From Phenylobacterium koreense (lineage in GTDB: Bacteria > Pseudomonadota > Alphaproteobacteria > Caulobacterales > Caulobacteraceae), in assembly GCF_040545335.1 (NCBI RefSeq), contig NZ_JBEPLU010000001.1, forward strand, positions 806,001-870,000: DNA of 64,000 nucleotides, given 5' to 3'. Below the pieces are notes generated by a model that saw only the letters and a list, made by a program, of their open reading frames with translations, had not been told where the DNA came from and did not search any database. Below, piece after piece: positions 1 to 7,631 of the stretch. Each line of letters begins with the position of its first letter. Positions within the stretch are counted from its first letter, which is position 1. The position numbers were made by a program, and so were the translations under genes.

Positions 1-9
1 GAAGCGGCG

Positions 10-891
10 ATGGCCTCCCCCGACAACGGGCGATTGAAGGCGCTCGGCGTGTTGGTGGCCGGCGGGGCGATCATCGGCCTCGCCCCCATCCTGGTGCGCC
101 TGTCCGACGCCGGCCCCGCGGCCATCGGCTTCTGGCGCGTGACCTTCGCCTTGCCGCTGCTGGCGCTGATGGCGCTGCGGTCGGACGGCGGCGTCGGCGC
201 GCCCTCGAAGTTCGCCCTCATCGCGGGCCTGGCCTTCGCCGGCGACCTCTCCTTCTGGCACTACAGCATCCACTACACCTCGGTGGCCAACGCCACGGTG
301 CTGACCAACCTGACGCCGGTGGTGGTGACCATCGTCGCCTGGCTGGCCTTCAGGCAGCGCCCCGCCAACCTCTTCCTGCTGGCCGTCGGCCTGGCGGTCG
401 GCGGAGCCTGGATGATGGCCGCGGGGCGCGGAGCCGGCGCCCCCGGCGCCAACCCGCCGCTGGGCGACTCCCTCGCCCTCTCCACCGCCGGCTGGTACGC
501 GATCTATCTCATGGGCGTGGCCGCGGCCCGGAAGTCCGCCGGCGCCGCGCGCGTGATGTTCTGGTCGAGCCTGGCCAGCGCGCCGGTCCTCCTCGCCGTG
601 GCCCTCGCCCTCGGCGAGAACCTCACTCCCAGCAGCGCCGCCGGCTGGGCTGCCGTGGTCGGGCTCGGCGTCATGCACGTCGCCGGCCAGGGCTCCATCG
701 CCTGGGCCCTGGGCCGCCTGCCCGCCGCCACCGCCTCGGTCGTCGTGCTGATCCAGCCGGTGGTCGCCGCCATCCTCGGCTGGATGCTGTTCGCCGAAGC
801 CATGACGCCCCTGCAGATGGCCGGCGGCATGCTCGCCCTCTTCGGCGTGGTCCTGGCCCAGGCGGCGTCACGCCAGCGCAAGCCTGCCTAG
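10..891 (+). CDS. DMT-superfamily transporter (EamA)
   Basis: Inner-membrane carrier of the drug/metabolite transporter superfamily. The 293-residue protein is almost wholly hydrophobic, with about ten membrane segments arranged as two EamA repeats (roughly residues 12-140 and 155-285), the normal size and layout for the family. The substrate cannot be told from sequence; family members export amino acids, nucleosides or drugs. Only nine bases precede the ATG in this window, so the ribosome binding site and any upstream operon partner are out of view. The gene ends in a perfect hairpin and converges on the esterase gene beyond it. Family call firm, substrate unknown. Confidence 0.9.
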   Translation: MASPDNGRLKALGVLVAGGAIIGLAPILVRLSDAGPAAIGFWRVTFALPLLALMALRSDGGVGAPSKFALIAGLAFAGDLSFWHYSIHYTSVANATVLTNLTPVVVTIVAWLAFRQRPANLFLLAVGLAVGGAWMMAAGRGAGAPGANPPLGDSLALSTAGWYAIYLMGVAAARKSAGAARVMFWSSLASAPVLLAVALALGENLTPSSAAGWAAVVGLGVMHVAGQGSIAWALGRLPAATASVVVLIQPVVAAILGWMLFAEAMTPLQMAGGMLALFGVVLAQAASRQRKPA

Positions 892-928
892 TGTCATCCC
901 GGTATTGCTTCGCAAACCGGGATGACAC
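891..928. terminator. Perfect GTGTCATCCCGGT hairpin, likely two-way terminator
   Basis: Thirteen-base perfect arms (GTGTCATCCCGGT and its complement) enclose a smaller TTGC/GCAA hairpin. It begins at the last base of the transporter stop codon and lies just before the end of the convergent esterase gene. There is no T-run, so termination is inferred from position. The arm sequence is the GTCATCCCGG element seen in altered form at 11703, 27264, 32549 and 36570. Confidence 0.7.
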
Positions 929-945
929 GTGAAGTGGAGGCCTCT

Positions 946-1881
946 CTACGCCAGCGCCGCCCGCAGCGCCGCCGCGGTCTCCTTGGCCGCCGCCGTCACC
1001 GCCGGCGACACGTCGCCCAGGATATAGAAATCGTGGACCATGTCGGCGTACTCGACGTGGCTCGCCTTCACGCCCGCCGCATTGAGCCGCGCCGCGTAGT
1101 CGCGGCCTTCGTCCTTCAGCGGATCATAGCCCGCGGTGACCACCAGGGCCGGCGGGGTCCGGCTGACGTCGACGCTGGAGCCCAGCATGGCCCGCGCCGC
1201 CTGCGGGTGGTCGCCCACCGCCAGGCACTTGTCGAACCAGGCGATCGCCGCCTTGCTCAGCACCGGCCCGTCCAGTTCCTGACGCGACTTCGTCTCCTCG
1301 TCGGGCCAGATGCCCGGATAGAGCAGTAGTTGGAAGGCCAGCTTGCGCTTGGGGTCGTCCCTCAGGTCGATGGAGACCGAGGCCGCCAGATTGCCGCCGG
1401 CCGAGCAGCCGCCCACCGCGATCCGGGCCGGGTCGAAGCCGATCTCCGCGGCGTGGTCGAAGGCCCACTTGGCCGCCGCCAGGGCGTCGTCGTGGCCGGC
1501 TGGAAACGGATGCTCCGGCGCCAGCCGGTAGTCCACCGCCAGCACCCGGATGCCGGCATAGCTCGCCAGCCGCCGGCAATGGCCGTCATGGGTTTCCAGG
1601 TCGCCGATCGTAAAGCCGCCGCCATGGTAATAGACGAGGCCCGGGGTCACCGCCGGCGCGCCGGCCGGCGTGTAGAGCCGCGCGCCGATCTTGCCCGCCG
1701 CGCCGTCGATCTGCAGGTCGCGGGCCTCCACGTCCTTTGGCGCCTGCTGGTTCTGGGCGGTGCGCTGCATCCGGTAGCCGGCCCGGACCATTTCCGTCGG
1801 CAGCGAGTCCAGCGCCGGGGCCGGCTGGCCGGCCGCCGCCGCAGCCTGTTCGTCGAGCATCGCCTTGATGTGCGGATCCAT
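946..1881 (-). CDS. Alpha/beta hydrolase, hormone-sensitive-lipase (HSL) type
   Basis: Carboxylesterase of the HSL (bacterial family IV) group, 311 residues. Visible motifs: oxyanion-hole HGGGF at residues 86-90, nucleophile elbow GCSAG with Ser160, and acid and base candidates Asp253 (GYDPLKDEG) and His283 (MVHDF). No signal peptide, so cytoplasmic. It probably hydrolyses short acyl esters; the natural substrate is unknown. It follows an aldehyde dehydrogenase and an SMP-30 lactonase on the same strand, suggesting a small catabolic group, although the gaps (111 and 120 bases) allow separate transcripts. Confidence 0.9.
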   Translation of the reverse strand: MDPHIKAMLDEQAAAAAGQPAPALDSLPTEMVRAGYRMQRTAQNQQAPKDVEARDLQIDGAAGKIGARLYTPAGAPAVTPGLVYYHGGGFTIGDLETHDGHCRRLASYAGIRVLAVDYRLAPEHPFPAGHDDALAAAKWAFDHAAEIGFDPARIAVGGCSAGGNLAASVSIDLRDDPKRKLAFQLLLYPGIWPDEETKSRQELDGPVLSKAAIAWFDKCLAVGDHPQAARAMLGSSVDVSRTPPALVVTAGYDPLKDEGRDYAARLNAAGVKASHVEYADMVHDFYILGDVSPAVTAAAKETAAALRAALA

Positions 1882-1992
1882 GGTCTTCCTGTCTTCCTTC
1901 CCCGTCCCCGGTCTGCGCCGGGGGACGTCCTTACGAAAACGGGCGGAGAATAGCCTCTCCGCCCGCCGTCCGTCTTCGTTGCGCCCGCGCGC

Positions 1993-3432
1993 CTACTCGG
2001 CCGCCTGCTTCGGCGCGTAGCCGAGCACCGCCTTGGTCTCCAGGAACTCGTTGAAGCCGTAGTCACCCCACTCGCGCCCGTTGCCGCTCATCTTGTAGCC
2101 GCCGAACGGCGCGGTCATGTCGCCGCCGCCGCCGTTGATCGACACCTGGCCGGCGCGCAGCTTGGACGCCACTTCCCTGGCCTTGGCCAGGTCCGCGCCG
2201 TTCACGTAGGCCGCCAGGCCGTACTCGGTGTCGTTGCCGATCGTGATCGCCTGGTCGAGGTTCTCGTAGCCGAGGATCGACAGCACCGGGCCGAAGATCT
2301 CCTCCTTGGCGATGGTCATGTCGTTGGTGACGTTCGCGAACACCGTCGGCTTCACGAAGTAGCCCTTGTCCAGGCCCTCCGGACGTCCCACGCCGCCGAC
2401 CACCAGGGTCGCGCCCTCGTCGATGCCGGCCTGGATCAGCTTCTGGATCTTGTTGAACTGCACCTCGGACACCACCGGACCGAGCTGGCTGTTGCCGTTC
2501 GGGTCGCCGACGGTGATCTGGCTGGCCGCTTCCTTGGCCGCGGCGATCGCCTCGTCCATGCGCTTCTGCGGCACGAGCATCCGGGTCGGAGCGTTACAGG
2601 ACTGGCCGGAATTGGTCATCATGCTGGCCACGCCGCGGGCCACGCTCTTGGTCATGGCCTCGTCGTCGAGCACGATGTTCGGGCTCTTGCCGCCCAGCTC
2701 CTGGGCCACGCGCTTGACGGTCGGAGCGGCGTTCTTGGCCACCTCGATGCCAGCGCGGGTCGAGCCGGTGAACGACACCATGTCCACTTCCGGATGGCTC
2801 GACAGCGGCACGCCGACGCCGACGCCATCGCCGTGCACCAGGTTGAACACGCCCGCGGGCACGCCGGCGGCCTGCATGATCTCGGCGAAGATCTGGCCTG
2901 AGAACGGCGCCACTTCCGACGGCTTCAGCACCATGGTGCAGCCGGTGGCGATGGCCGGGGCCACCTTGCAGACGATCTGGTTCAGCGGCCAGTTCCAGGG
3001 GGTGATGAAGCCGCAGACGCCGATCGGCTCCTTCACGATCATGGTCGGGCCACGATCTTCCTCGAACTTGAAGTTCTTCAGGATCTCGACGGCGGTGGCC
3101 AGGTGGCCCATGCCGATCGGCACCTGCGCCCGCTGCGCCAGGCTGGCCGGGGCGCCCATTTCCTCGGTCACGGCGGTGGCCAGGTCGCCGAAGCGCTTCT
3201 GGTATTCGGCGAGGATGCGGTTCAGCACCTCGATGCGCTCTTCGCGGCTGGTCTGCGACCAGGCCGGGAACGCCTTGCGCGCCGCCTTCACGGCCTTGTC
3301 GACGTCGGCCGCGCCGCCCAGGGCGATCTTGCCGACCACTGCCTCGGTCGCGGGGTTGATGACGTCCAGCGTCTTCAGCTCGACCGGATCAACCCACTGA
3401 CCGTCGATATAGAACTTCAGGTACTCGCGCAT
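1993..3432 (-). CDS. NAD(P)+-dependent aldehyde dehydrogenase
   Basis: Oxidises an aldehyde to the acid in the cytoplasm. The 479-residue length is typical of the ALDH superfamily. The general-base Glu is E245 in ELGGKSPN, the catalytic Cys is C279 in SGQSCNAPTR, and the cofactor-binding FTGSTRAG lies at about 221-228. The SGQSC context resembles class I/II enzymes acting on small or aromatic aldehydes. ATG start. A perfect 17-base palindrome lies about 74 bases upstream and may be its operator. Substrate cannot be assigned; the neighbours (lactonase, esterase) point to catabolism of a lactone, ester or aldehyde compound. Confidence 0.95.
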   Translation of the reverse strand: MREYLKFYIDGQWVDPVELKTLDVINPATEAVVGKIALGGAADVDKAVKAARKAFPAWSQTSREERIEVLNRILAEYQKRFGDLATAVTEEMGAPASLAQRAQVPIGMGHLATAVEILKNFKFEEDRGPTMIVKEPIGVCGFITPWNWPLNQIVCKVAPAIATGCTMVLKPSEVAPFSGQIFAEIMQAAGVPAGVFNLVHGDGVGVGVPLSSHPEVDMVSFTGSTRAGIEVAKNAAPTVKRVAQELGGKSPNIVLDDEAMTKSVARGVASMMTNSGQSCNAPTRMLVPQKRMDEAIAAAKEAASQITVGDPNGNSQLGPVVSEVQFNKIQKLIQAGIDEGATLVVGGVGRPEGLDKGYFVKPTVFANVTNDMTIAKEEIFGPVLSILGYENLDQAITIGNDTEYGLAAYVNGADLAKAREVASKLRAGQVSINGGGGDMTAPFGGYKMSGNGREWGDYGFNEFLETKAVLGYAPKQAAE

Positions 3433-3505
3433 GACGTCCTCCCGGAGGCGTTCGTTGGAATTTTCATCGCCGACGAGATCCCCGACGGCTTCGAACAGGC
3501 ATTTT

Positions 3506-3522
3506 AGTGATCAGTGATCACT
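3506..3522. promoter_or_regulatory. 17-base palindrome, candidate operator of the aldehyde dehydrogenase gene
   Basis: The sequence AGTGATCAGTGATCACT is a perfect dyad around a central G and also contains TGATCA twice. It sits in the 120-base gap between the SMP-30 gene and the aldehyde dehydrogenase gene, 74 bases before the latter's start codon, where a TetR-, GntR- or LacI-type repressor would bind. No regulator gene of these families adjoins it in the window. Confidence 0.5.
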
Positions 3523-3552
3523 GTGGAAGAGGCTTCCGCGGCGGCGCCCTCG

Positions 3553-4503
3553 TCACGCCGACGGCAGAGCCTCCAATTGGTGAACATGGGGCTGGCCCGC
3601 AACGGGGCTGCGGCCCTTCAGGACATAACCGGCCCGGATCGAGCCGATGTAAAGGTCCTTCAGGTCCGGCCCGCCCCAGGTCACGTTGGTCGGATGATTC
3701 ACCACCTCGCCGGAAGGGTCGTGGATCACCGTCACGACCTCCAGCTCGGGCGTGATCGCCACCACCTTGTTGGCCGCCGGCAGGCAGACCCAGAGATTGC
3801 CCTCGGCGTCCATACCGATCCCGTCGGTATAGCCGAGCTCGGCGGTGTCGAGCGTCGGCTCGCCAGGCGCCTGCAGCTTGCCGAGCACCGGGCCATAGCG
3901 GCCGCCGGCGCCCAGGGTCCCATCCTCGTGGATCGGAAAGCGCATTACGTCTGCGGCGCTGGTCTGGGCGCAGAACAGGTAGCGATCGTCCGCCGACAGG
4001 GCCAGGCCGTTGGGAAACCGCAGTCCCTCGGCCACCGCCTGGCTCGAACCGTCCGGCCGCAGCACGAAGATGAAGCCGTCCGGGCGCCCGTCCAGCGCCT
4101 GGGGCCAGGTGTCGGCGTGGGTGGAGTTGGCGCACCAGATGTTCCCTGCCCGGTCGATCACCGGATAGTTGGCGCTGGTCAGCCGCCGTCCGCCGACCTC
4201 GGCCAGCAAGGTCTCGTGCTCGCTGCTGGCCGGATCGAACCGCTGCAGCGGCCCGTCCTGCCGGTCATAGATGCCGAAGTTGGCGATGAGCACCCGGCCC
4301 TGCCGGTCCATGTTGATCCCGTTGGGCGCTCCGCCCCTGGGCCCCAGGCGTCTGAACGATCCATCCGCGAGGATCTCGGCGACCGCGCACTGATGGTCGG
4401 AGGCGAAGACCCGCCCGTCTCGTCCGACCACGACGTCCTCGGGACGATCGATTCCGACGGCGACCTGGGTCAGGTCGCCGGGCGCGATGGGCGACAGCGG
4501 CAT
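3553..4503 (-). CDS. SMP-30/gluconolactonase family protein
   Basis: Six-bladed beta-propeller lactonase of the SMP-30/LRE family, 316 residues. Repeating blade motifs include PNGINMDRQGRVLIANFG, FPNGLALSADDRYLF and YTDGIGMDAEGNLWV, with the metal-ligand region near TNVTWGGPDLKDLYIG. Family members use a divalent metal to open sugar or other lactones. No signal peptide is seen. The aldehyde dehydrogenase follows on the same strand, consistent with lactone then aldehyde oxidation, but the true substrate is not evident. Confidence 0.88.
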   Translation of the reverse strand: MPLSPIAPGDLTQVAVGIDRPEDVVVGRDGRVFASDHQCAVAEILADGSFRRLGPRGGAPNGINMDRQGRVLIANFGIYDRQDGPLQRFDPASSEHETLLAEVGGRRLTSANYPVIDRAGNIWCANSTHADTWPQALDGRPDGFIFVLRPDGSSQAVAEGLRFPNGLALSADDRYLFCAQTSAADVMRFPIHEDGTLGAGGRYGPVLGKLQAPGEPTLDTAELGYTDGIGMDAEGNLWVCLPAANKVVAITPELEVVTVIHDPSGEVVNHPTNVTWGGPDLKDLYIGSIRAGYVLKGRSPVAGQPHVHQLEALPSA

Positions 4504-4574
4504 GGCGTTTCCTCGCGGGACTTTATCCTTGCCCGAACCTTGGCCCGCCTCTCAGCCGCTCCGCAAGCCTGGCG

Positions 4575-4886
4575 TCAGCGGACGCCGGTGGTCGGGCCGA
4601 TGCCCTTGCCGTCCTCGGGGAAGCTCGTCCACTTCTCCCGCCGCTCGCGATCGTCGCGCTTGGCCTGGAAGTCGGTGGCGCGCTTGAGAAGGATCTGAGC
4701 CTCCTTGCCCAGCTTGGCGAAGTCTGATTCCGGCGGCGCGGTGAGGAAGGTCGGCTGGAAAAGCTCTATCTCGTGCAGCAGTTGGCCGAATTCCTCGTCC
4801 TCCCGCGTGCCGTGCGCCGGCGGATGCTCCAGAAGGTCCGCCACCCTCTGAAGGGCCGCCTCGAAGGACTCCTGGTCTTTGATCAT
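4575..4886 (-). CDS. Small hypothetical protein, HigA-like N-terminal helices
   Basis: A 103-residue charged soluble protein. Its first 45 residues (ESFEAALQRVADLLEHPP, then GTREDEEFGQLLHEIELF) resemble the N-terminal helical segment of HigA-type antitoxins and their relatives (pattern AL..i..L...p.GT.e.dE...L...iE.y). The usual C-terminal helix-turn-helix is absent and no toxin gene adjoins. The remainder is a Lys/Arg-rich helix and a disordered tail. The resemblance is my reading of the pattern, not a search result. It lies 71 bases upstream of the SMP-30 gene on the same strand. Confidence 0.6.
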   Translation of the reverse strand: MIKDQESFEAALQRVADLLEHPPAHGTREDEEFGQLLHEIELFQPTFLTAPPESDFAKLGKEAQILLKRATDFQAKRDDRERREKWTSFPEDGKGIGPTTGVR

Positions 4887-5026
4887 CTAGGTGCTCCTGC
4901 CGTCGGGCGAAGCCTCAGGGCGACGCCCCGCTAAAGCAAAGCCCGAGCGGGCCGGAAGTTCCGCGCCGCCACTTGCGCGCGCCGCGCGGCCGCTCTAAAG
5001 CCGGACACCTAACGCCGGAGCTTTCC

Positions 5027-5107
5027 ATGACCGCGATCATGACCATCCTCGCCTTCGTCGTCGTCATCGGCGCGCTGAACCTCTACGAGTTCGGCCGGCT
5101 CGACTAA
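5027..5107 (+). CDS. 26-residue single-span membrane peptide
   Basis: Short open frame starting MTAIMTILAFVVVIGALNLY and ending EFGRLD: one membrane span followed by a charged tail. A GGAG site lies six bases before the ATG, and the stop is eight bases from the TTG start of the pteridine reductase gene, so the two are probably translated together. Both the strong binding site and the coupling argue for real expression. Function unknown; it could anchor or modulate a partner protein, or act as a leader peptide. Confidence 0.6.
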   Translation: MTAIMTILAFVVVIGALNLYEFGRLD

Positions 5108-5115
5108 GGCGCGCC

Positions 5116-5850
5116 TTGGCTGACACCATACGCGGCGCGGCTCTCGTCACCGGCGGGGCCCGCCGGATAGGCCGAGCCCTGACCCTGGCCGCCGCCGAGG
5201 CGGGCTACGACGTGGCCATCCACGTCCGCACCATAGACGACGACGCCGAGAGCGCGGCCGCAGCCGTCCGCGCCAAGGGCCGCAAGGCCTCGCTCCACGC
5301 GTGCGATCTCCGCGACGAAGGCGCCACCGCCCCGCTCGTCGCCGACGCCGAGTCCGAACTCGGCCCCATCACCCTGCTGGTCAATTGCGCCTCGGTCTTC
5401 GAGGACGACGCCATCGCCAGCATGAACCGCGCCTCCTGGGACGCGCACATGGAGACCAATCTCCGTGCGCCGCTGATCCTCTCCCAGGCCTTCGCCCGCC
5501 GCCTGCCCGAGGGACGCGAGGGCCTGATCGTCAACATCCTCGACCAGCGGGTCTTCAGGCCCGGCCCCGAGTTCTTCAGCTATTCGCTCTCCAAGAGCGC
5601 GCTCTGGGCCGCCACCCAGATGCTGGCCAAGGGCCTGGCGCCCCGCATCCGGGTCAACGGCGTCGGCCCCGGCCCGACCCTGCCCTCGATCCACCAGGAG
5701 GGCGCCGATTTCGCCGACGAGGTGGCCACCACCCTGCTGAAGCGATCGGTCGATCCGCGTGAGATCGCCGCGGCGCTCACCTATCTGATTGACGCAAGGT
5801 CGGTGACCGGCCAGATGATCGCCGTCGACGCTGGCCAGCACCTGGCCTGA
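5116..5850 (+). CDS. SDR oxidoreductase, pteridine reductase (PTR1/FolM-like)
   Basis: Short-chain dehydrogenase of 244 residues. The cofactor motif is TGGARRIG (TG-x3-R-x-G, residues 12-19), the NADPH-preferring form of pteridine reductases. The catalytic Ser of ordinary SDRs is replaced by Asp143, followed by Tyr156 and Lys160; the D-x12-Y-x3-K pattern is that of Leishmania PTR1 and FolM. Expected reaction: NADPH reduction of dihydropterins (dihydromonapterin, dihydrobiopterin) or dihydrofolate. TTG start preceded by AAGGCG. folB follows 11 bases later, supporting a pterin role. It could supply tetrahydromonapterin or back up dihydrofolate reductase. Confidence 0.85.
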   Translation: MADTIRGAALVTGGARRIGRALTLAAAEAGYDVAIHVRTIDDDAESAAAAVRAKGRKASLHACDLRDEGATAPLVADAESELGPITLLVNCASVFEDDAIASMNRASWDAHMETNLRAPLILSQAFARRLPEGREGLIVNILDQRVFRPGPEFFSYSLSKSALWAATQMLAKGLAPRIRVNGVGPGPTLPSIHQEGADFADEVATTLLKRSVDPREIAAALTYLIDARSVTGQMIAVDAGQHLA

Positions 5851-5861
5851 ACGGAGCGCCC

Positions 5862-6290
5862 GTGGTTCTTCCCTCGCTGCAGGACACGCCTGAGGTTTCA
5901 TCGGCCGAGGCCCCTTCGCCCGAGACTCAGGGCCGCGTGGTCATGACCAAGGTCTTCGTCACCGGCCTGAAGGTCGAGGCCGAGATCGGCGTCTACGCGC
6001 ACGAAAAGGGCAAGCTCCAGCCGCTGGTCGTTGATGTCGAGCTGGACGTGCCGATCGCCGGGGCCACGCGCCTGGCCGACACCGTGAACTACGAGATGAT
6101 CGGCGAGGCGGCCCGCGCCATCGTCACCGAAGGCCACATCCAACTGGTCGAGGACTTCGCCGAGCGTCTGGCTCGCGCCTGCCTGTCGGACCCGCGCGTC
6201 ACCCGGGCCCGCGTCCGGGTGGAAAAGCCCCAGGCGCTTGCGCCCCATGCCGCCGCAGCCGGGGTCGAGATCACCGTCGTCCGCGGCTGA
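5862..6290 (+). CDS. folB: Dihydroneopterin aldolase FolB
   Basis: Folate biosynthesis enzyme that cleaves 7,8-dihydroneopterin to 6-hydroxymethyl-dihydropterin and glycolaldehyde. The family core starts at MTKVFVTGLKVEAEIGVYAH (base 5943), with the NYEMIGEAARAIV segment and the C-terminal RARVRVEKPQAL containing the conserved lysine. I take the GTG at 5862 because GGAG precedes it, giving a 27-residue extension; the inner ATG lacks a clear binding site but would give the usual length of about 115 residues. It lies 11 bases after the pteridine reductase and three bases before the next gene. Confidence 0.92.
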   Translation: MVLPSLQDTPEVSSAEAPSPETQGRVVMTKVFVTGLKVEAEIGVYAHEKGKLQPLVVDVELDVPIAGATRLADTVNYEMIGEAARAIVTEGHIQLVEDFAERLARACLSDPRVTRARVRVEKPQALAPHAAAAGVEITVVRG

Positions 6291-6293
6291 TCC

Positions 6294-6815
6294 ATGTCCG
6301 AGACCTACGCCGCCCGCCTGTCGCCGCTTCAGGGCGAGACCACCTGGACCATCGACAAGAGCCAGATCATCGAGCGCCGCGGCGCGCGCGAGCGCCGCTT
6401 CCAGCTCACCGAGCTGCGCGGCGTCATCCGCGCCCGGCGCGGGGCGGTGCTCAAGTTCAGCCGCCGCCGCCTGACCATCCCGGCCATGAGCTATGGCGAG
6501 GACCTGCGCACCCACGACCGCAGCCAGGCCTTCGACGCCTTCCTGGCCGCCGTCGACGCCGCCGCGCCCGGCCGCACCCTCGTCCCGCGCTCGCCCCAGG
6601 CCGAGGCCCTGCTCTGGATCATGGCGCTGATGGGCGTCGGCGCGCTGGCGGTGCTGCTGGCCTCGGGCCTGGCCGGCGCTTGGCTGCTGGGGATCGCCCT
6701 GGCCTCCCGCCTGGCCTTCGTGGTGATCCTCGGCGCGGCGATCCTGCCCTGGCTGCCGGTGGGCCAAAAGCGGCGAGAAACGGCCCTCTCGCCAGATGAA
6801 CACGATTTAAGCTAA
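6294..6815 (+). CDS. Hypothetical membrane protein
   Basis: A 173-residue protein: a basic, beta-rich N-terminal half (residues 1-95, with IIERRGARERRFQLTELRGV), then two hydrophobic spans at about 102-125 and 130-155. The first half looks like a small PH-like domain of the type found in bacterial membrane-anchored proteins; that is inference. It is three bases downstream of folB and probably in that transcript. Function unknown. Confidence 0.75.
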   Translation: MSETYAARLSPLQGETTWTIDKSQIIERRGARERRFQLTELRGVIRARRGAVLKFSRRRLTIPAMSYGEDLRTHDRSQAFDAFLAAVDAAAPGRTLVPRSPQAEALLWIMALMGVGALAVLLASGLAGAWLLGIALASRLAFVVILGAAILPWLPVGQKRRETALSPDEHDLS

Positions 6816-6870
6816 CATTTCGGCCGATCAGGGCCACATTTCGTTCAGACGTTTCACTTGGGAGACCGAA

Positions 6871-7269
6871 TTGAGCGAAACCGACACCGCTGTCGTGACC
6901 ACGGAAGACCGCACCCTGCCGGCCATCACCTATGGCCTCTACCTGCTGGGCCTGGTCAACGGCCTGACCATCCTCATCGGGCTGGTCATCGCGCACATGA
7001 ACCGTGACAACGCCGGTCCACAGATGCGCAGCCACTACACCTTTCTGATCCGCACCTTCTGGGTCGGGCTGGGCATCTTCCTGGCGCTGGGCGTGCTGAT
7101 CGCCATCAGCGCGATCATGTCGCTCGTGCTGATCGGCATTCCGTTCCTGATGCTGTTCCTGGCCCTGTGGGGCGCGGTGGGCGTCTGGTTCGCCGTCCGC
7201 TGCATCGTCGGCCTGGTCTACCTGTCACAAGGCGAGGCCTATCCCCGGCCCTATAGCTGGCTGATCTGA
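6871..7269 (+). CDS. Small multi-span membrane protein, DUF4870-like
   Basis: A 132-residue protein with three hydrophobic segments (about residues 20-45, 62-85 and 90-115), the family-like phrase NAGPQMRSHYTFLIRTFWVG between the first two, and a C-terminal YPRPYSWLI. It resembles the DUF4870/Tic20-like group of small membrane proteins. The TTG start follows TGGGAG with good spacing. A GC hairpin with six T residues ends the transcript 16 bases after the stop. Function unknown. Confidence 0.75.
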   Translation: MSETDTAVVTTEDRTLPAITYGLYLLGLVNGLTILIGLVIAHMNRDNAGPQMRSHYTFLIRTFWVGLGIFLALGVLIAISAIMSLVLIGIPFLMLFLALWGAVGVWFAVRCIVGLVYLSQGEAYPRPYSWLI

Positions 7270-7284
7270 CCCTCTGTGGCCGCT

Positions 7285-7316
7285 GCGCCCCACCCGTGGG
7301 CGCGGCGCGCTTTTTT
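7285..7316 (+). terminator. Rho-independent terminator
   Basis: An eight-pair stem with one bulged C (GCGCCCCAC / GTGGGCGC), a short GC extension, then six T residues. It lies 16 bases downstream of the DUF4870-like gene and closes the folM-folB transcript. Confidence 0.8.
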
Positions 7317-7574
7317 CTAAAATTTGGTATGCTGAACGTCTAGACCGGCGGCGCGCCTTTTGGCAGCATGCCTGCCTCGTCGACGCTTCTGGGGGGCGAC
7401 GACGCGGGGGAGTCCGTGCCCGGTTGGCGCCACTCGGGGGAGTATGACGGCGACACCGGGGCCTGTGGGCCACGGATTCCCCCAACCCTCGTCCTGACAC
7501 AGCGAAATCGGATCCTCCCCGTAAGCCCGTCGAACGACGGAGCCTCTCCCCCAAACCGGGAGCATCCGCGCATG
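7317..7574 (+). other. Gene-free structured stretch, possible non-coding RNA
   Basis: No convincing coding frame is present. Bases 7406-7418 and 7471-7483 form a 13-pair stem that is complete only in plus-strand RNA, since one pair is G-U (A-C on the other strand). It continues through 7419-7421 with 7467-7469, and outward through GACGA 7398-7402 with TCGTC 7489-7493. A small ACTC/GAGT hairpin caps the interior, and CGGGGGAGT occurs twice (7405 and 7434). A strong terminator hairpin follows at 7575. I could not match it to 6S, tmRNA, SRP or RNase P RNA. Confidence 0.35.
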
Positions 7575-7608
7575 AAAAACGCCGCCTGCCCGAAGCCAGG
7601 CGGCGTTT
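7575..7608 (-). terminator. Terminator of ilvE
   Basis: A perfect 12-pair stem (AAACGCCGCCTG and its complement, eight-base loop) lies 24 bases after the ilvE stop. On the minus strand it ends in five T residues. On the plus strand it ends in TTT and could also stop any RNA made from the structured stretch before it. Confidence 0.85.
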
Positions 7609-7631
7609 GACGTTCAGTGATCCGACGCCGA

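Noticed and set aside
922..1953. Long plus-strand open frames opposite the esterase gene
   Set aside because: They mirror the esterase in an antisense frame, consist of Arg/Gly-rich low-complexity residues and have no ribosome binding site; typical of GC-rich DNA.
7317..7574. Signal recognition particle, 6S or tmRNA gene in the gap
   Set aside because: None of the conserved SRP (GGAAG..AGCA), tmRNA (tRNA-like ends) or RNase P motifs is present; left as an unnamed structured stretch.
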